Shown piece after piece: positions 43,143 through 51,339 of a stretch of DNA of 64,000 bases. Each line of letters opens with the position of its first letter. Position 1 is the first letter of the stretch. Both the position numbers and the translations under genes were made by a program. The notes beneath the pieces are model-generated. The model was not told where the DNA came from. It did no database searches and worked only from the letters and a program-made list of their open reading frames with translations. The stretch spans positions 1 through 64,000 of the forward strand of contig NZ_FXWJ01000007.1 in NCBI RefSeq assembly GCF_900177795.1. The letters are read 5' to 3'. Origin of the DNA: Plantibacter elymi (nom. nud.). GTDB lineage: Bacteria; Actinomycetota; Actinomycetes; Actinomycetales; Microbacteriaceae.

Positions 43143-44183
43143 TCACCTCCTCTCCTGTGCGTCGACCACCGCGGGGTGCGGGGATTCGATGCGATGGTCC
43201 ACGGGCGGGGCGACGATTGGTGGCTCCTCGGGCTCGTGGACAGCAGGTGGCCTGGCCGTCACGCCAGTGAGGTACAAGAGTCGCCGCCCGAGGTTCAGCC
43301 TGCCGACAGCAGTGGATGGTCGTTCATCATCGAGAGCGCTCACCGGCATGCAGGCGAGGGCGACTGCGCCGATCATCACGAGCGCGAACGTCCAGAGACC
43401 GATCGTGACGATGATCCCGACGTGGAACACGATGACGAGCGTCAGCGCGAGGCGGCGAAGGCGATCGGTGCCGAGGAGGAGGAGGACCCCGACACTGAGC
43501 TCGAGCGCGATGGAACCCCAGGTGACGGCAAAGACCAGCCATGGCACAGACATCATGGCGACAGCGAGGTCCCGCATCCATCCCGCAGCCCCGAACATGT
43601 TGTCACGGAGCACGTAGTACTCGGCCGTCCCGGAGAGCCAATCCGAACTGGCGAACTTGCCCAGTCCTGAATGGAGGTAGATGCCGGCGACCTGCAGCCG
43701 CACAGCCCAGAGGGCGGCATAGGCGATACCTCTCGATGCAGGTCGCAGTGGTGTTCTCGGCCGTCCCCAGTGCCACAGGCGATTGTCGGTCAGGCACATG
43801 GGGATCAGGAGCAGGGCGATGACCTTTGCGGCGAGCTCTCCCCCGTCAGGGAGGGCGATGCTGCCTGCGATCGAGAAGGTCACCCAGGCGTGCAGGAATC
43901 CGGTCGCACGGGGATACAAGCCGGAAGCGACGAGGAGTAGCAGCACGAGCATGATCCAATGGCGTGCGATCGGATCGAGCACCTCGCCACCGATGCAGTA
44001 CGCACTGATCGCTTTCACACCGTCGCAGTACGGAGCTGGAGCCTGACCGGCAACAGGAACGAGAAGCGCACGTGGATCGGTGAAGGCGAGAAGTACGATC
44101 TGCCCCGAGGCGAGGATCGTCCGCGCGACACCGAACCACGGGCGTCGATGGTCGAAGGTCAGGAGAGGAGTGCGGAGGGTCAT
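43143..44183 (-). CDS. sdpB: SdpB-like membrane protein (HTTM fold)
   Basis: The 346-residue protein has multiple membrane helices. It begins RTPLLTFDHRRPWFGVARTI and carries paired Cys in PYCDGVKAISAYC and an HTTM-like region (YLHSGLGKFASSDWLSGTAE). This matches the SdpB family, which with SdpA matures the SDP toxin. The last 40 residues are Pro- and Glu-rich. The ATG at 44183 overlaps the sdpA stop (ATGA). It ends 5 bases before the start of lasso A1. Confidence 0.88.
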   Translation of the reverse strand: MTLRTPLLTFDHRRPWFGVARTILASGQIVLLAFTDPRALLVPVAGQAPAPYCDGVKAISAYCIGGEVLDPIARHWIMLVLLLLVASGLYPRATGFLHAWVTFSIAGSIALPDGGELAAKVIALLLIPMCLTDNRLWHWGRPRTPLRPASRGIAYAALWAVRLQVAGIYLHSGLGKFASSDWLSGTAEYYVLRDNMFGAAGWMRDLAVAMMSVPWLVFAVTWGSIALELSVGVLLLLGTDRLRRLALTLVIVFHVGIIVTIGLWTFALVMIGAVALACMPVSALDDERPSTAVGRLNLGRRLLYLTGVTARPPAVHEPEEPPIVAPPVDHRIESPHPAVVDAQERR

Positions 44184-44767
44184 GGAGCGTCGCCTTCGGC
44201 ATCGCAGGTGATCGAGACCAGGGCGATCTTGTCGACGATCTGTTCGTGGGCTGACGGGAAGCCGCGGTAGCTCCAGGGGCTCTGATGTTCTTGTGTGATC
44301 ACGATGTCTCCACAGAGGGTCGGAATCGGGCTCGTGTTCGCGATCACGATCGGCTCGCCCGTGAGCTCCGAGGCGCAGGAGATGCGCATGGTTGTGCAGC
44401 TCTGCCAATCGGTGATCTCATTGGCGAGGTTCGCCAGTTCGGGTCCTTGCGCACGCTGGTTTCGGGTGAGACCCCATGCGTTGTCGATACGGGTCTGCGG
44501 GGTGATCAGGAGGCTCGCGGGGTCGGCCTGCCCGGGCTCGTAGGCACCGAACTGATTGCCTTGGAGGTCTTTGGTGAAGAAGTTCCACCCTTGGGAGACG
44601 AACGCGCTGTAGTTGTTGCGGAACTCCTGGGTCATCCCCAACGAGATGGCGGTCGGCGGCACGGCGACCAGCACCGAGACGAACAGGACCGGCAGCAGGA
44701 TGATGAGTGTCACCGTGAATGAGATCACAGAACTCCTCGGCACGGCGGTGTCGGCGCGTGGGTCCAT
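44180..44767 (-). CDS. sdpA: SdpA-like protein
   Basis: The 195-residue protein has one N-terminal membrane helix (TVTLIILLPVLFVSVLVAV) and the SdpA marks SQGWNFFTKDLQGNQFGAYE, CGDIVITQEHQSPWSYRG and several Cys. In Bacillus, SdpA and SdpB are both needed to make active SDP from pro-SdpC. ATG 44767 has GGAGG upstream. It overlaps sdpB by 4 bases and lies after sdpC across a hairpin. Confidence 0.9.
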   Translation of the reverse strand: MDPRADTAVPRSSVISFTVTLIILLPVLFVSVLVAVPPTAISLGMTQEFRNNYSAFVSQGWNFFTKDLQGNQFGAYEPGQADPASLLITPQTRIDNAWGLTRNQRAQGPELANLANEITDWQSCTTMRISCASELTGEPIVIANTSPIPTLCGDIVITQEHQSPWSYRGFPSAHEQIVDKIALVSITCDAEGDAP

Positions 44768-44793
44768 CAGGTGTTCCTCCAAGAAGGGTGAGG

Positions 44794-44832
44794 GGTGCCC
44801 GTCCCGCCACCTGTCGGGGCGAGACGGGCACC
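44794..44832 (-). terminator. Attenuator hairpin between sdpC and sdpA
   Basis: GGTGCCCGTC (44794-44803) pairs with GACGGGCACC (44823-44832), with partial pairing inside. It lies 7 bases after the sdpC stop and 26 bases before sdpA, so the toxin gene probably yields more mRNA than the maturation genes. Confidence 0.7.
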
Positions 44833-44839
44833 GTGAGTG

Positions 44840-45466
44840 TCAGGGCGTGATGACGGACGCGATTGCCGCTGCCGCTTCCTGACGTGTCAGCCGATCGTCA
44901 GACGCCAATGTCGCCGACGGAGTGCTCGGGCCGACATATGCGACGATGCGCGTCGAGACCACGGCGACGACGAGCGCGACGGCCAAGGCGAGCGGGAAGA
45001 CGAGGCAGTAGGCGGTGGCCGTGCCGTCTTCATCCGATCCGACAGCCCAGTCGTCCGAACTCTTCACGTACTCGACCATCGAGTCGTTGTACGTGGTCAG
45101 TGCAGCTTCGACTGCGACGGGATCGCCGCTCTGCAGCCGCTCCGTGACCTGGTCGTGGAACTCAGGGTTCACTTCCGTGACCCCTGCCACGATGTCGTCG
45201 ACCAGCTCCGCCGGTGGTGCTTCGGCCGCGAGTTCGTCGTATCCGAGTGCGACGATCAGACCCGGGTGGTCAGCATCGATGCTGCCGGATCCGAAGGCCA
45301 GGAACTCGATCACTTCACGGTCGCTGTAGTCATTGGCGGTGACATCGGCGCTCACGAGATGTGTCGGGTCCTGACGAACTGCACTCGCCGAAGCCGCGGA
45401 CGTTCCGGCGAGTACGAGCGCCCCGGCGGTGATACTCGCCACGAGCAGCTTGCCTGCGTTCTTCAT
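44840..45466 (-). CDS. sdpC: SdpC-like peptide toxin precursor
   Basis: The 208-residue secreted protein has a signal peptide (KNAGKLLVASITAGALVLAG, cut near ASASA at 29). A helical pro-region follows, then a hydrophobic segment at 152-180 (AYCLVFPLALAVALVVAVVS, then TRIVAYVGP). This matches the SdpC layout, where the toxin is cut from the C-terminal part. Only one Cys (C154) is present, so the disulfide of Bacillus SDP cannot form inside the peptide. ATG 45466 follows AAGGAGGAATC. It is flanked by hairpins on both sides. Confidence 0.85.
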   Translation of the reverse strand: MKNAGKLLVASITAGALVLAGTSAASASAVRQDPTHLVSADVTANDYSDREVIEFLAFGSGSIDADHPGLIVALGYDELAAEAPPAELVDDIVAGVTEVNPEFHDQVTERLQSGDPVAVEAALTTYNDSMVEYVKSSDDWAVGSDEDGTATAYCLVFPLALAVALVVAVVSTRIVAYVGPSTPSATLASDDRLTRQEAAAAIASVITP

Positions 45467-45505
45467 GATTCCTCCTTCTGTTGCACGTGTTCGGTTGATC
45501 TGGTC

Positions 45506-45539
45506 GCACGGCGGGGCGGTTGCTCGCCTCCCGCCGTGC
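45506..45539 (-). terminator. Attenuator hairpin between lasso A2 and sdpC
   Basis: GCACGGCGGG (45506-45515) pairs perfectly with CCCGCCGTGC (45530-45539), 21 bases after the A2 stop. It is the first of three hairpins, each directly after a peptide gene in this cluster. Confidence 0.72.
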
Positions 45540-45560
45540 CTCGGTACCTGCGAGCGGTCG

Positions 45561-45671
45561 TCAGTACCACCAGCCCAGGAGGTCGGGCCAGCCACCTCGG
45601 CTGGTGAACGCGGTGTCGCGCCGGAAGTCGGCGACGAGCACCGCGCGTGGTGCCTCATAGCGTTCGTCCAT
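45561..45671 (-). CDS. Lasso peptide precursor A2
   Basis: A second 36-codon precursor gene, the same length as A1. The leader starts MDERYEAPRAVLVADFRRDT and ends with Ala 21. Y5, P8 and T20 are kept, but the other motif positions are less conserved. The predicted core (22-36) is FTSRGGWPDLLGWWY, again with Asp at position 9 for a ring on Phe1. Ten of 15 core residues match A1. The ATG follows AAGGGGGTG. It opens the unit A2-sdpC-sdpA-sdpB-A1-C-B1-B2. One set of lasso enzymes must serve both precursors. Confidence 0.9.
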   Translation of the reverse strand: MDERYEAPRAVLVADFRRDTAFTSRGGWPDLLGWWY

Positions 45672-45867
45672 GGATATTCACCCCCTTGAGAAGAATCTGT
45701 GGTTGGCGACGGCTCCCCAGGCGTCGTCGAAGCGACGATGCCGCAGCACGCTGCCGCAGAATGGCTTCCAGGGATACCTGGCGAGGAGCTGCGTCGACGA
45801 GAGAACGGTCTGCGCAGCACGGAACACGCGCAGCTTCAGGAACTGCGGCGTGGGCGGAACAGGACCG

Positions 45868-46239
45868 TCAGGAAGAACTCAGCGTCTGCTTGTACATCCT
45901 GGCGGCACGATGTGCCGGGATGACTCCGAGAAGCGTCCAGATCAGGAGCCACCCCAGGCCGGAACCGAGGAGCACCGATGAGATGTCCTCGATGCCGACG
46001 AGCGCGAGGATGATCGCGACCAGACCGGCGATGCCGGCGCCAACGCCGGCGATGATGGCGAACCGTGCGGACGCGCGATTGACCGTGACCCAGGCGTTCT
46101 TGTCCCTCAGCGTCAGCGGGGTCCGGTACCCGAAGATCCAGTTCTGTGGCAGCGTACCTCTGCGTGAGGCACGTGCCCACCACAGAGCAAGCAGCCCAGC
46201 GATCAGTACCAGCAGAGCTGCCGCGATGATCCCGATCAT
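45868..46239 (-). CDS. SdpI-like immunity protein (short)
   Basis: The 123-residue protein has three hydrophobic helices and the SdpI/YhfL signature GYRTPLTLRDKNAWVTVNRA (37-56). Full SdpI has about 200 residues with a DUF1648 region, which is missing here. SdpI protects producers from SDP toxin. The position upstream of A2-sdpC, with about 196 bases between, fits immunity to the SdpC-like peptide. ATG 46239 is the start of the first helix. Confidence 0.85.
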   Translation of the reverse strand: MIGIIAAALLVLIAGLLALWWARASRRGTLPQNWIFGYRTPLTLRDKNAWVTVNRASARFAIIAGVGAGIAGLVAIILALVGIEDISSVLLGSGLGWLLIWTLLGVIPAHRAARMYKQTLSSS

Positions 46240-46365
46240 GATGTGAGCTCCCAGGACGGCTGACGGGCGGAAGAGGTCTTGTAAGGAACGTATCGCCGGG
46301 CGCGCGAGGTCGACCACCAACCACGGGTTGATTCTCGTGGGGCGGCTAGTGGTGCTCGCGACTCG

Positions 46366-47079
46366 TTAGCTGCGCCTCTGAGCGGTGGAATCGACGGAGC
46401 TGTCAGCGGGCATCGGATCGGTGATCTGGAGGCGATGCGCGAGGATCACCGCGTGCACGCGATCACGGAGCTTGAGCTTGGTGAAGATCTTGTTGATGTG
46501 GCTCTTCACCGTCGCGGGTGACAGGAACAGTCGCTTACTGATCTCGGCGTTGGTCATGCCTGTGGCGATGGCGAGGAAGACGTCTTGCTCACGCGGGCTG
46601 AGCACGGCCAGTGCAGCGGGAATCGTTCCGGAGGTCGGCGGAGCTGCATGCACCGGACGTGGTCGAATGGCGCGCTGGATCAGCTTCTGGGTGATGTGCG
46701 GCTCCACGACCGCGTCGCCACGAGAGACAGTCCGGATGGCATCGGTCAGACGCTCGGGAGTGGCGCTCTTCAACAGGAATGCGCTGGCACCGGCCTCCAA
46801 GGCACCGAAAGCGTACTGGTCGAGGTCGAAGGATGTGAGGACGACGACCCGGGTCGCAGGATTGGCCGAGGTGATGGCGTGCGTCGCGCTGATGCCGCCC
46901 ATACCGGGCATCCGGACGTCCATGAGGACGACGTCGGGGTGGAGGTCTTGCACGAGCCTGACCGCTTCTTCACCGGTTGCCGCTTCACCCACGACGTGGA
47001 GATCGTCAGCGCTCTCGACCACGAGCGAGTTCCCCATGCGCGCGAGCGTCTGGTCGTCGACGATGAGCACATCGATCAT
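46366..47079 (-). CDS. NarL/LuxR-type response regulator
   Basis: The 237-residue protein has a receiver domain (IDVLIVDDQTLARMG, acceptor D54 in VLMDVRMPGM). A LuxR-type HTH follows (LSPREQDVFLAIATGMTNAE and ISKRLFLSPATVKSHINKIF). It is coupled by ATGA overlap to the histidine kinase upstream. Located between the ABC transporter and the peptide genes, it is the likely regulator of both. Confidence 0.92.
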   Translation of the reverse strand: MIDVLIVDDQTLARMGNSLVVESADDLHVVGEAATGEEAVRLVQDLHPDVVLMDVRMPGMGGISATHAITSANPATRVVVLTSFDLDQYAFGALEAGASAFLLKSATPERLTDAIRTVSRGDAVVEPHITQKLIQRAIRPRPVHAAPPTSGTIPAALAVLSPREQDVFLAIATGMTNAEISKRLFLSPATVKSHINKIFTKLKLRDRVHAVILAHRLQITDPMPADSSVDSTAQRRS

Positions 47080-48248
47080 CTCGGCTTCTCCGTTCGTAGT
47101 GTGGTCATGACGGCCCAGCCGTGAGGCGACCTGGGACCGTAGGCGCAACTGCCTCCGAATGAAGCCGCTCTCTCGGAGATTCCGATCAGGCCGCGCCCCG
47201 TCCCGAGGCTCTGAGCATCGGTGGGCGCGCCGTCGTCGACGACGGTGATCGCGACGGTGCCTGCGCTGGCGGAGCAATCGAGCGAGACCTCGACGGTCCT
47301 CGCCCCACGCGCATAGCGCAGCACGTTGGTCAGGCACTCCTGCACGATGCGGTGGATGGCGGCGTGCAGCATCGCGCTCTCGGGGATCGGATCCCCGGCG
47401 TGTCGGAGTGTCACGGGCATCCCGGCGGTGTGGAACACCTCGATCATGGCATCGATGTCGGACAGGTCGTATCCGGAATGGTGCAGGGCGTCGTCGAGTT
47501 CCTGGTCCGAGTCTCGCAGCACGCGCAAGGTGCGCTGCATGTCTTCCAAAGCTGTCGCTCCGACCTCCCCGAGATGCGTCAGCGCCTGTGTCGAACGCTC
47601 AGGATCCGTCTGCCACGCAGAGCGGGCACCATTGGCCAACGAGATCATCACCGTCAGCGCGTGGCCGACGACATCGTGCATCTCGGCGGTGATCCTCGCA
47701 CGTTCCAGCGCTCGAGCACTGTCGATGCGCTGCTCCAGGAGAGCGTCCTGCGCGCGGCGGCGCTGGCGCGTGCTCTGGACCACGATTCCCGCGGCGAAGG
47801 CCAGCACGACGTAGGGGTCGATGATGCTCGTGCCGACGCCGATCGCCGGCGTGACGTCCCCGGTGGCCGCAGCGTCGACGCCCAGCATGATCTTCACCGT
47901 GGTGCCGAGCAGCGGAACGCCGACGGCGAGGAGGTACCCGAGGACAGCACGGCCGAGGGGGGCCCGGAGGGCGACCTCGAACACGGCCAGACAGACCGCC
48001 AACGTGAACGACCGGCCGTCTCCGATCGCCGCGAGCACCGCTACCACGGTGAGCACTGCCCATGGCGCGCGCCTGCGTCCGCACAGCACCACGGCGGTGA
48101 CTCCGAGCAACGTGACGGTCAGCGCCGGCGCCGGCTCTTCGACGAGCACGTTGACGACGCCGGGCACTACGGCGATCGCTGCAAGTCCGATATCGAGCGC
48201 CCACAGCTGCCAGGGAGGACGAGAGGCACTGATGTCAGGCGCGTTCAT
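47076..48248 (-). CDS. NarX-type sensor histidine kinase
   Basis: The 390-residue kinase has about five membrane helices in the first 160 residues. Then comes HisKA_3 with H191 (AEMHDVVGHALTVM) and a short ATPase domain ending GRGLIGISERAASFGG. Kinases of this type often sense peptide antibiotics at the membrane. It works with the overlapping LuxR-type regulator. Confidence 0.92.
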   Translation of the reverse strand: MNAPDISASRPPWQLWALDIGLAAIAVVPGVVNVLVEEPAPALTVTLLGVTAVVLCGRRRAPWAVLTVVAVLAAIGDGRSFTLAVCLAVFEVALRAPLGRAVLGYLLAVGVPLLGTTVKIMLGVDAAATGDVTPAIGVGTSIIDPYVVLAFAAGIVVQSTRQRRRAQDALLEQRIDSARALERARITAEMHDVVGHALTVMISLANGARSAWQTDPERSTQALTHLGEVGATALEDMQRTLRVLRDSDQELDDALHHSGYDLSDIDAMIEVFHTAGMPVTLRHAGDPIPESAMLHAAIHRIVQECLTNVLRYARGARTVEVSLDCSASAGTVAITVVDDGAPTDAQSLGTGRGLIGISERAASFGGSCAYGPRSPHGWAVMTTLRTEKPR

Positions 48249-48324
48249 CAGTCATCTCCCCTCATTTCGTCTCGTCTGGTCCGTGAGGCAGTCTACTGAG
48301 CGGCTTCCAGCAGGCGGATGTGGC

Positions 48325-49140
48325 TCAGACGTCGCCGAACCGGTACCGCAGTCCGGCACCGATCAGGACGACGATGGCCCAGGCGACCATGATGAGGAAC
48401 CCCGCGGTGCCATCGAGCCCGGCCGGATTCTCCATCGCCGAGATCGCCGTCCGACCGGCGACGGTCGGGAAGAATCCCGAGATCTGGCTTCCGGTTTCTC
48501 CTCCGACCGAGCCGATCACCGAAGGCACGATGGTGTACAGCGCGAGCGGCAGGAGGAGCCCGACGATGAGATTCCTCACGAGCATCATGATGCCGAGGCT
48601 GATCGCCGCGATCAGTCCCAGATAGAGTCCCGATGCGAGGGACGTCCAGACGATGTCAGCGCCATCGGCGACGTAGGTGACATCGACTCCCGAGAGCAAC
48701 GCGTACGGCAGCAGCTGGCCGGCCGCAGCGCCGACGGCGCCGGCAGCGAAGGACACCAGCGTCACGACGATCGCCTTCGCACCGAGAACCGGGAGCCGGG
48801 TCGGGATCGCCAGGAACGACATGCCGATCTTCCCGCCGTTCTCACTGGACGCAGCAAGCACAGCGATGACCGCGATCAGCAACTGCAGCCAGAGCACGCT
48901 GTCCAAAAAGGTCAGGTAGCCGACCGACGGGATGTGGACCGCAGGGTCGGGGTCTTCAGCTCGCTGGCGAAGCGATGTCGACAACAGCAGGGCGTTCAGT
49001 GGGACGAACAACACCGCGATGCCCACGAGGATCCGGTTCGACACGAGCGTCCAGAACTTGATCCATTCTGCGCGGACGCTCGATCCGAACGGCCTCGTCG
49101 AGCCCCGGAGAGCAGGTCGGGTGGGCGTTGTCGTGGTCAT
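48325..49140 (-). CDS. ABC-2 type transporter permease 1
   Basis: The 271-residue protein has six hydrophobic helices and an N-terminal SSVRAEWIKFWTLVSNRI, typical of ABC-2 permeases of the BcrB/NatB-like type. ATG 49140 overlaps the next permease stop (ATGA). Together with permease 2 and the ATPase it forms a heteromeric exporter, likely for peptide export or self-protection. Confidence 0.88.
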   Translation of the reverse strand: MTTTTPTRPALRGSTRPFGSSVRAEWIKFWTLVSNRILVGIAVLFVPLNALLLSTSLRQRAEDPDPAVHIPSVGYLTFLDSVLWLQLLIAVIAVLAASSENGGKIGMSFLAIPTRLPVLGAKAIVVTLVSFAAGAVGAAAGQLLPYALLSGVDVTYVADGADIVWTSLASGLYLGLIAAISLGIMMLVRNLIVGLLLPLALYTIVPSVIGSVGGETGSQISGFFPTVAGRTAISAMENPAGLDGTAGFLIMVAWAIVVLIGAGLRYRFGDV

Positions 49141-49952
49141 GCGTCGGTCCTCCGAGTCACGAGAGCGGCGGTGATGAAGAGCAGCACACCCCAGGCGACG
49201 GCGACGGCGAGTCCCGGCCACGGCTGGGTGGCTCCCTCAGGTACCTGCTGCTGCAGGATCATGAGCCCGGCGGTGGATGGCAGGTACGCCGCAGCGTCCC
49301 TGAGCCAGGCGAAGGGAGCCGCGCCGAGCATGAGGGGCAGGATGTTCAACACGGCGAGTCCGGTCAGGATCGCGCCGACGGTGCTTCGGATCAGAGCGCC
49401 GAGTGCGAGTCCGATCAGGCTGATCGCCAGCAAGTACAGCGCCGTGCCCACGATCAATTGGGCGGAGTACGCGTTCGAGACGTCGAAGGGCAATCCTGCG
49501 CTGCCCAGGAGCAGTGATGCTCCAGCCAGTGCCGTGGCGGCTCCGGCCGCTCCGAACACCAGCGAGATCGAGCCGACGGTGACCGCCTTGCCGAGCAGCA
49601 CAGGCACCCGTCTCGGTACGGCGAGATAGCTCGGCTGCACCGTCTGATTCGCGAATTCGGTGGTCGCGAAGACAGCGGCGACGAAGACGATGATCAACTG
49701 CGTGCCTTGCACGCCCGCGAGGACCGCCCCAGGCTCGGCGCTGACCGTCTGCTCCCCATCCTGCTGGACGATGCGAGCAACGGCTGTCATGACGCCGAGA
49801 CCAGCGAGGAGGACGACAGCGAGGACGAAGGAGACGACGAAGCTGGGCAGCGTCGTGAGCTTGATCAGTTCCGCGACGATCACACGCGGAAGGGTGACAT
49901 GGCCCACCCAGGTCGTGCGTCTGCTCCTTGTCACGACGACGGCGTCAGACAT
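49137..49952 (-). CDS. ABC-2 type transporter permease 2
   Basis: The 271-residue protein has six helices and ABC-2 layout (RVIVAELIKLTTLPSFVVSF at the start, FATTEFANQTVQPSYLAVPR in the first loop). It is similar in size and topology to permease 1, its likely heterodimer partner. ATG 49952 overlaps the ATPase gene by 8 bases. Confidence 0.88.
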   Translation of the reverse strand: MSDAVVVTRSRRTTWVGHVTLPRVIVAELIKLTTLPSFVVSFVLAVVLLAGLGVMTAVARIVQQDGEQTVSAEPGAVLAGVQGTQLIIVFVAAVFATTEFANQTVQPSYLAVPRRVPVLLGKAVTVGSISLVFGAAGAATALAGASLLLGSAGLPFDVSNAYSAQLIVGTALYLLAISLIGLALGALIRSTVGAILTGLAVLNILPLMLGAAPFAWLRDAAAYLPSTAGLMILQQQVPEGATQPWPGLAVAVAWGVLLFITAALVTRRTDA

Positions 49953-50868
49953 GATTCGCACTCTCAGCGTCCTGAGGTGCGTACTGGACAGCTCCGCGGG
50001 TCAGGTCGTTGTAGGCGTCTTCCAGTGTGCGCGTGACCTGACCGATTCCATACACGACGACCTGCTCCCGTGCGGCGATCTGAGCGATCTGCTCGACCGG
50101 CAGCCCTTCGATCTCGAGGTGATCCGGGGCCGCAGTCGTGGTCATGATGCCGGGGCCCGCAACGAGGGCTGCGAGGCGTGCGACGTCGGGGGTGCGCACC
50201 CGCACGACGCTCGAGGTCTGAACGAGCTGGTCCAGGGGCGCGTCGGCGATGATCTTCCCCTGCCCGATCACCACGATGTGCTCGGCGATGAGCGAGAGCT
50301 CACCCAGGAGGTGAGAGGACAGGAACACCGTGCGTCCCTCGGCGGCGAACCCCCGCAGGAGCTCGCGGATCCAGGTGACCCCGTCGGGGTCGAGACCGTT
50401 TACCGGCTCATCGAGGATCAGCGTCCCCGGGTCGCCGAGGAGGGCGGCAGCGATGCCCAGCCGCTGCCCCATGCCGAGGGAGAAGCCACCGACCTTTTTC
50501 TTCGCCACCGAGGTGAGACCGGCGATATCCATGACTTCGTCGATCCGGGACCGGCGGATGCCATGGGTAGCCGCGATCCAGCGAAGATGATCGACCGCAC
50601 GTCGGGAACGGTGCGCCGCCTTGGCGTCGAGCAGCGTGCCGACCTCATGCAACGGAGCCTTCAGCTCGATGTACTTGCTGCCGTCGATCCGTGCTTCCCC
50701 CGTCGTGGGGAAGTCGAGGCCCACGATGGAGCGCAACGTCGTGGACTTCCCCGCACCGTTGGGTCCGAGGAACCCGGTGACCTTGCCGGGCGCGACATCG
50801 AACGAGACGTCGTTCACCGCGAGGGTTCTTCCGTATCGCTTGGTCAGGTTCCTCACCGAAACGGTCAT
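49945..50868 (-). CDS. ABC transporter ATP-binding protein (BcrA-like)
   Basis: The 307-residue ATPase has Walker A GPNGAGKST (35-43), signature FSLGMGQRLGIA, Walker B TLILDEPVNGLD and a His switch in SSHLLGELSLIAEH. The C-terminal domain fits the BcrA/drug-export group. It is the first gene of the minus-strand cluster, with no dedicated lasso exporter (McjD type) seen, so this three-protein pump is the best candidate for export or immunity. ATG 50868 is used; 50892 is an alternative. Confidence 0.9.
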   Translation of the reverse strand: MTVSVRNLTKRYGRTLAVNDVSFDVAPGKVTGFLGPNGAGKSTTLRSIVGLDFPTTGEARIDGSKYIELKAPLHEVGTLLDAKAAHRSRRAVDHLRWIAATHGIRRSRIDEVMDIAGLTSVAKKKVGGFSLGMGQRLGIAAALLGDPGTLILDEPVNGLDPDGVTWIRELLRGFAAEGRTVFLSSHLLGELSLIAEHIVVIGQGKIIADAPLDQLVQTSSVVRVRTPDVARLAALVAGPGIMTTTAAPDHLEIEGLPVEQIAQIAAREQVVVYGIGQVTRTLEDAYNDLTRGAVQYAPQDAESANHV

Positions 50869-51220
50869 GTCACACCCGGGCCTCTCCGTCATTCGTGCAG
50901 CGTTGACACGAACGTACGCATCGACAGGATCAGGGCTCTACCAACCCTGGGTGGGAAAGGCAAGGATCGTCATGAGGGAGAACGTCGGCAGCACCTCGAT
51001 GCAACGCAACCGAAGCCGGAGGGGCGCGCACACGAACTCATCGCTCTAACGACGAAGCCTGACGATGAGCATCGTCTCATCAGGTCGTCTGGCCGGATGG
51101 CGTACTCGCGGAACTGTCCACGCGCGCCGCCAGTTGCGGAGGCCGCGCACGGTGCGCAGAAATGCACGGCGCGGAAGTTCCTGCGCTGCGAGGACGAGCT
51201 TCGCCAGCACCCGAACAGCA

Positions 51221-51255
51221 AGAGGCGGATCGCACGTTCGGAGCGATCCGCCTCT
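51221..51255 (-). terminator. Terminator of tRNA-Pro
   Basis: AGAGGCGGATCGC (51221-51233) pairs with 51243-51255 across a 9-base loop, 7 bases after the CCA end of the tRNA on the minus strand. Confidence 0.75.
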
Positions 51256-51262
51256 GGCATTC

Positions 51263-51339
<77 letters not shown>

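Noticed and set aside
40444-45671. Lanthipeptide or other RiPP class for the short precursor genes
   Set aside because: No LanB, LanC or LanM, and the adjacent cyclase, RRE and transglutaminase-like protease are those of lasso peptides; the cores fit the Thr(-2) and Asp9 rules.
45670-45981. A plus-strand frame of about 100 codons overlapping the start of lasso A2 and the SdpI gene end
   Set aside because: No ribosome binding site and no family; it is antisense to two better supported genes.
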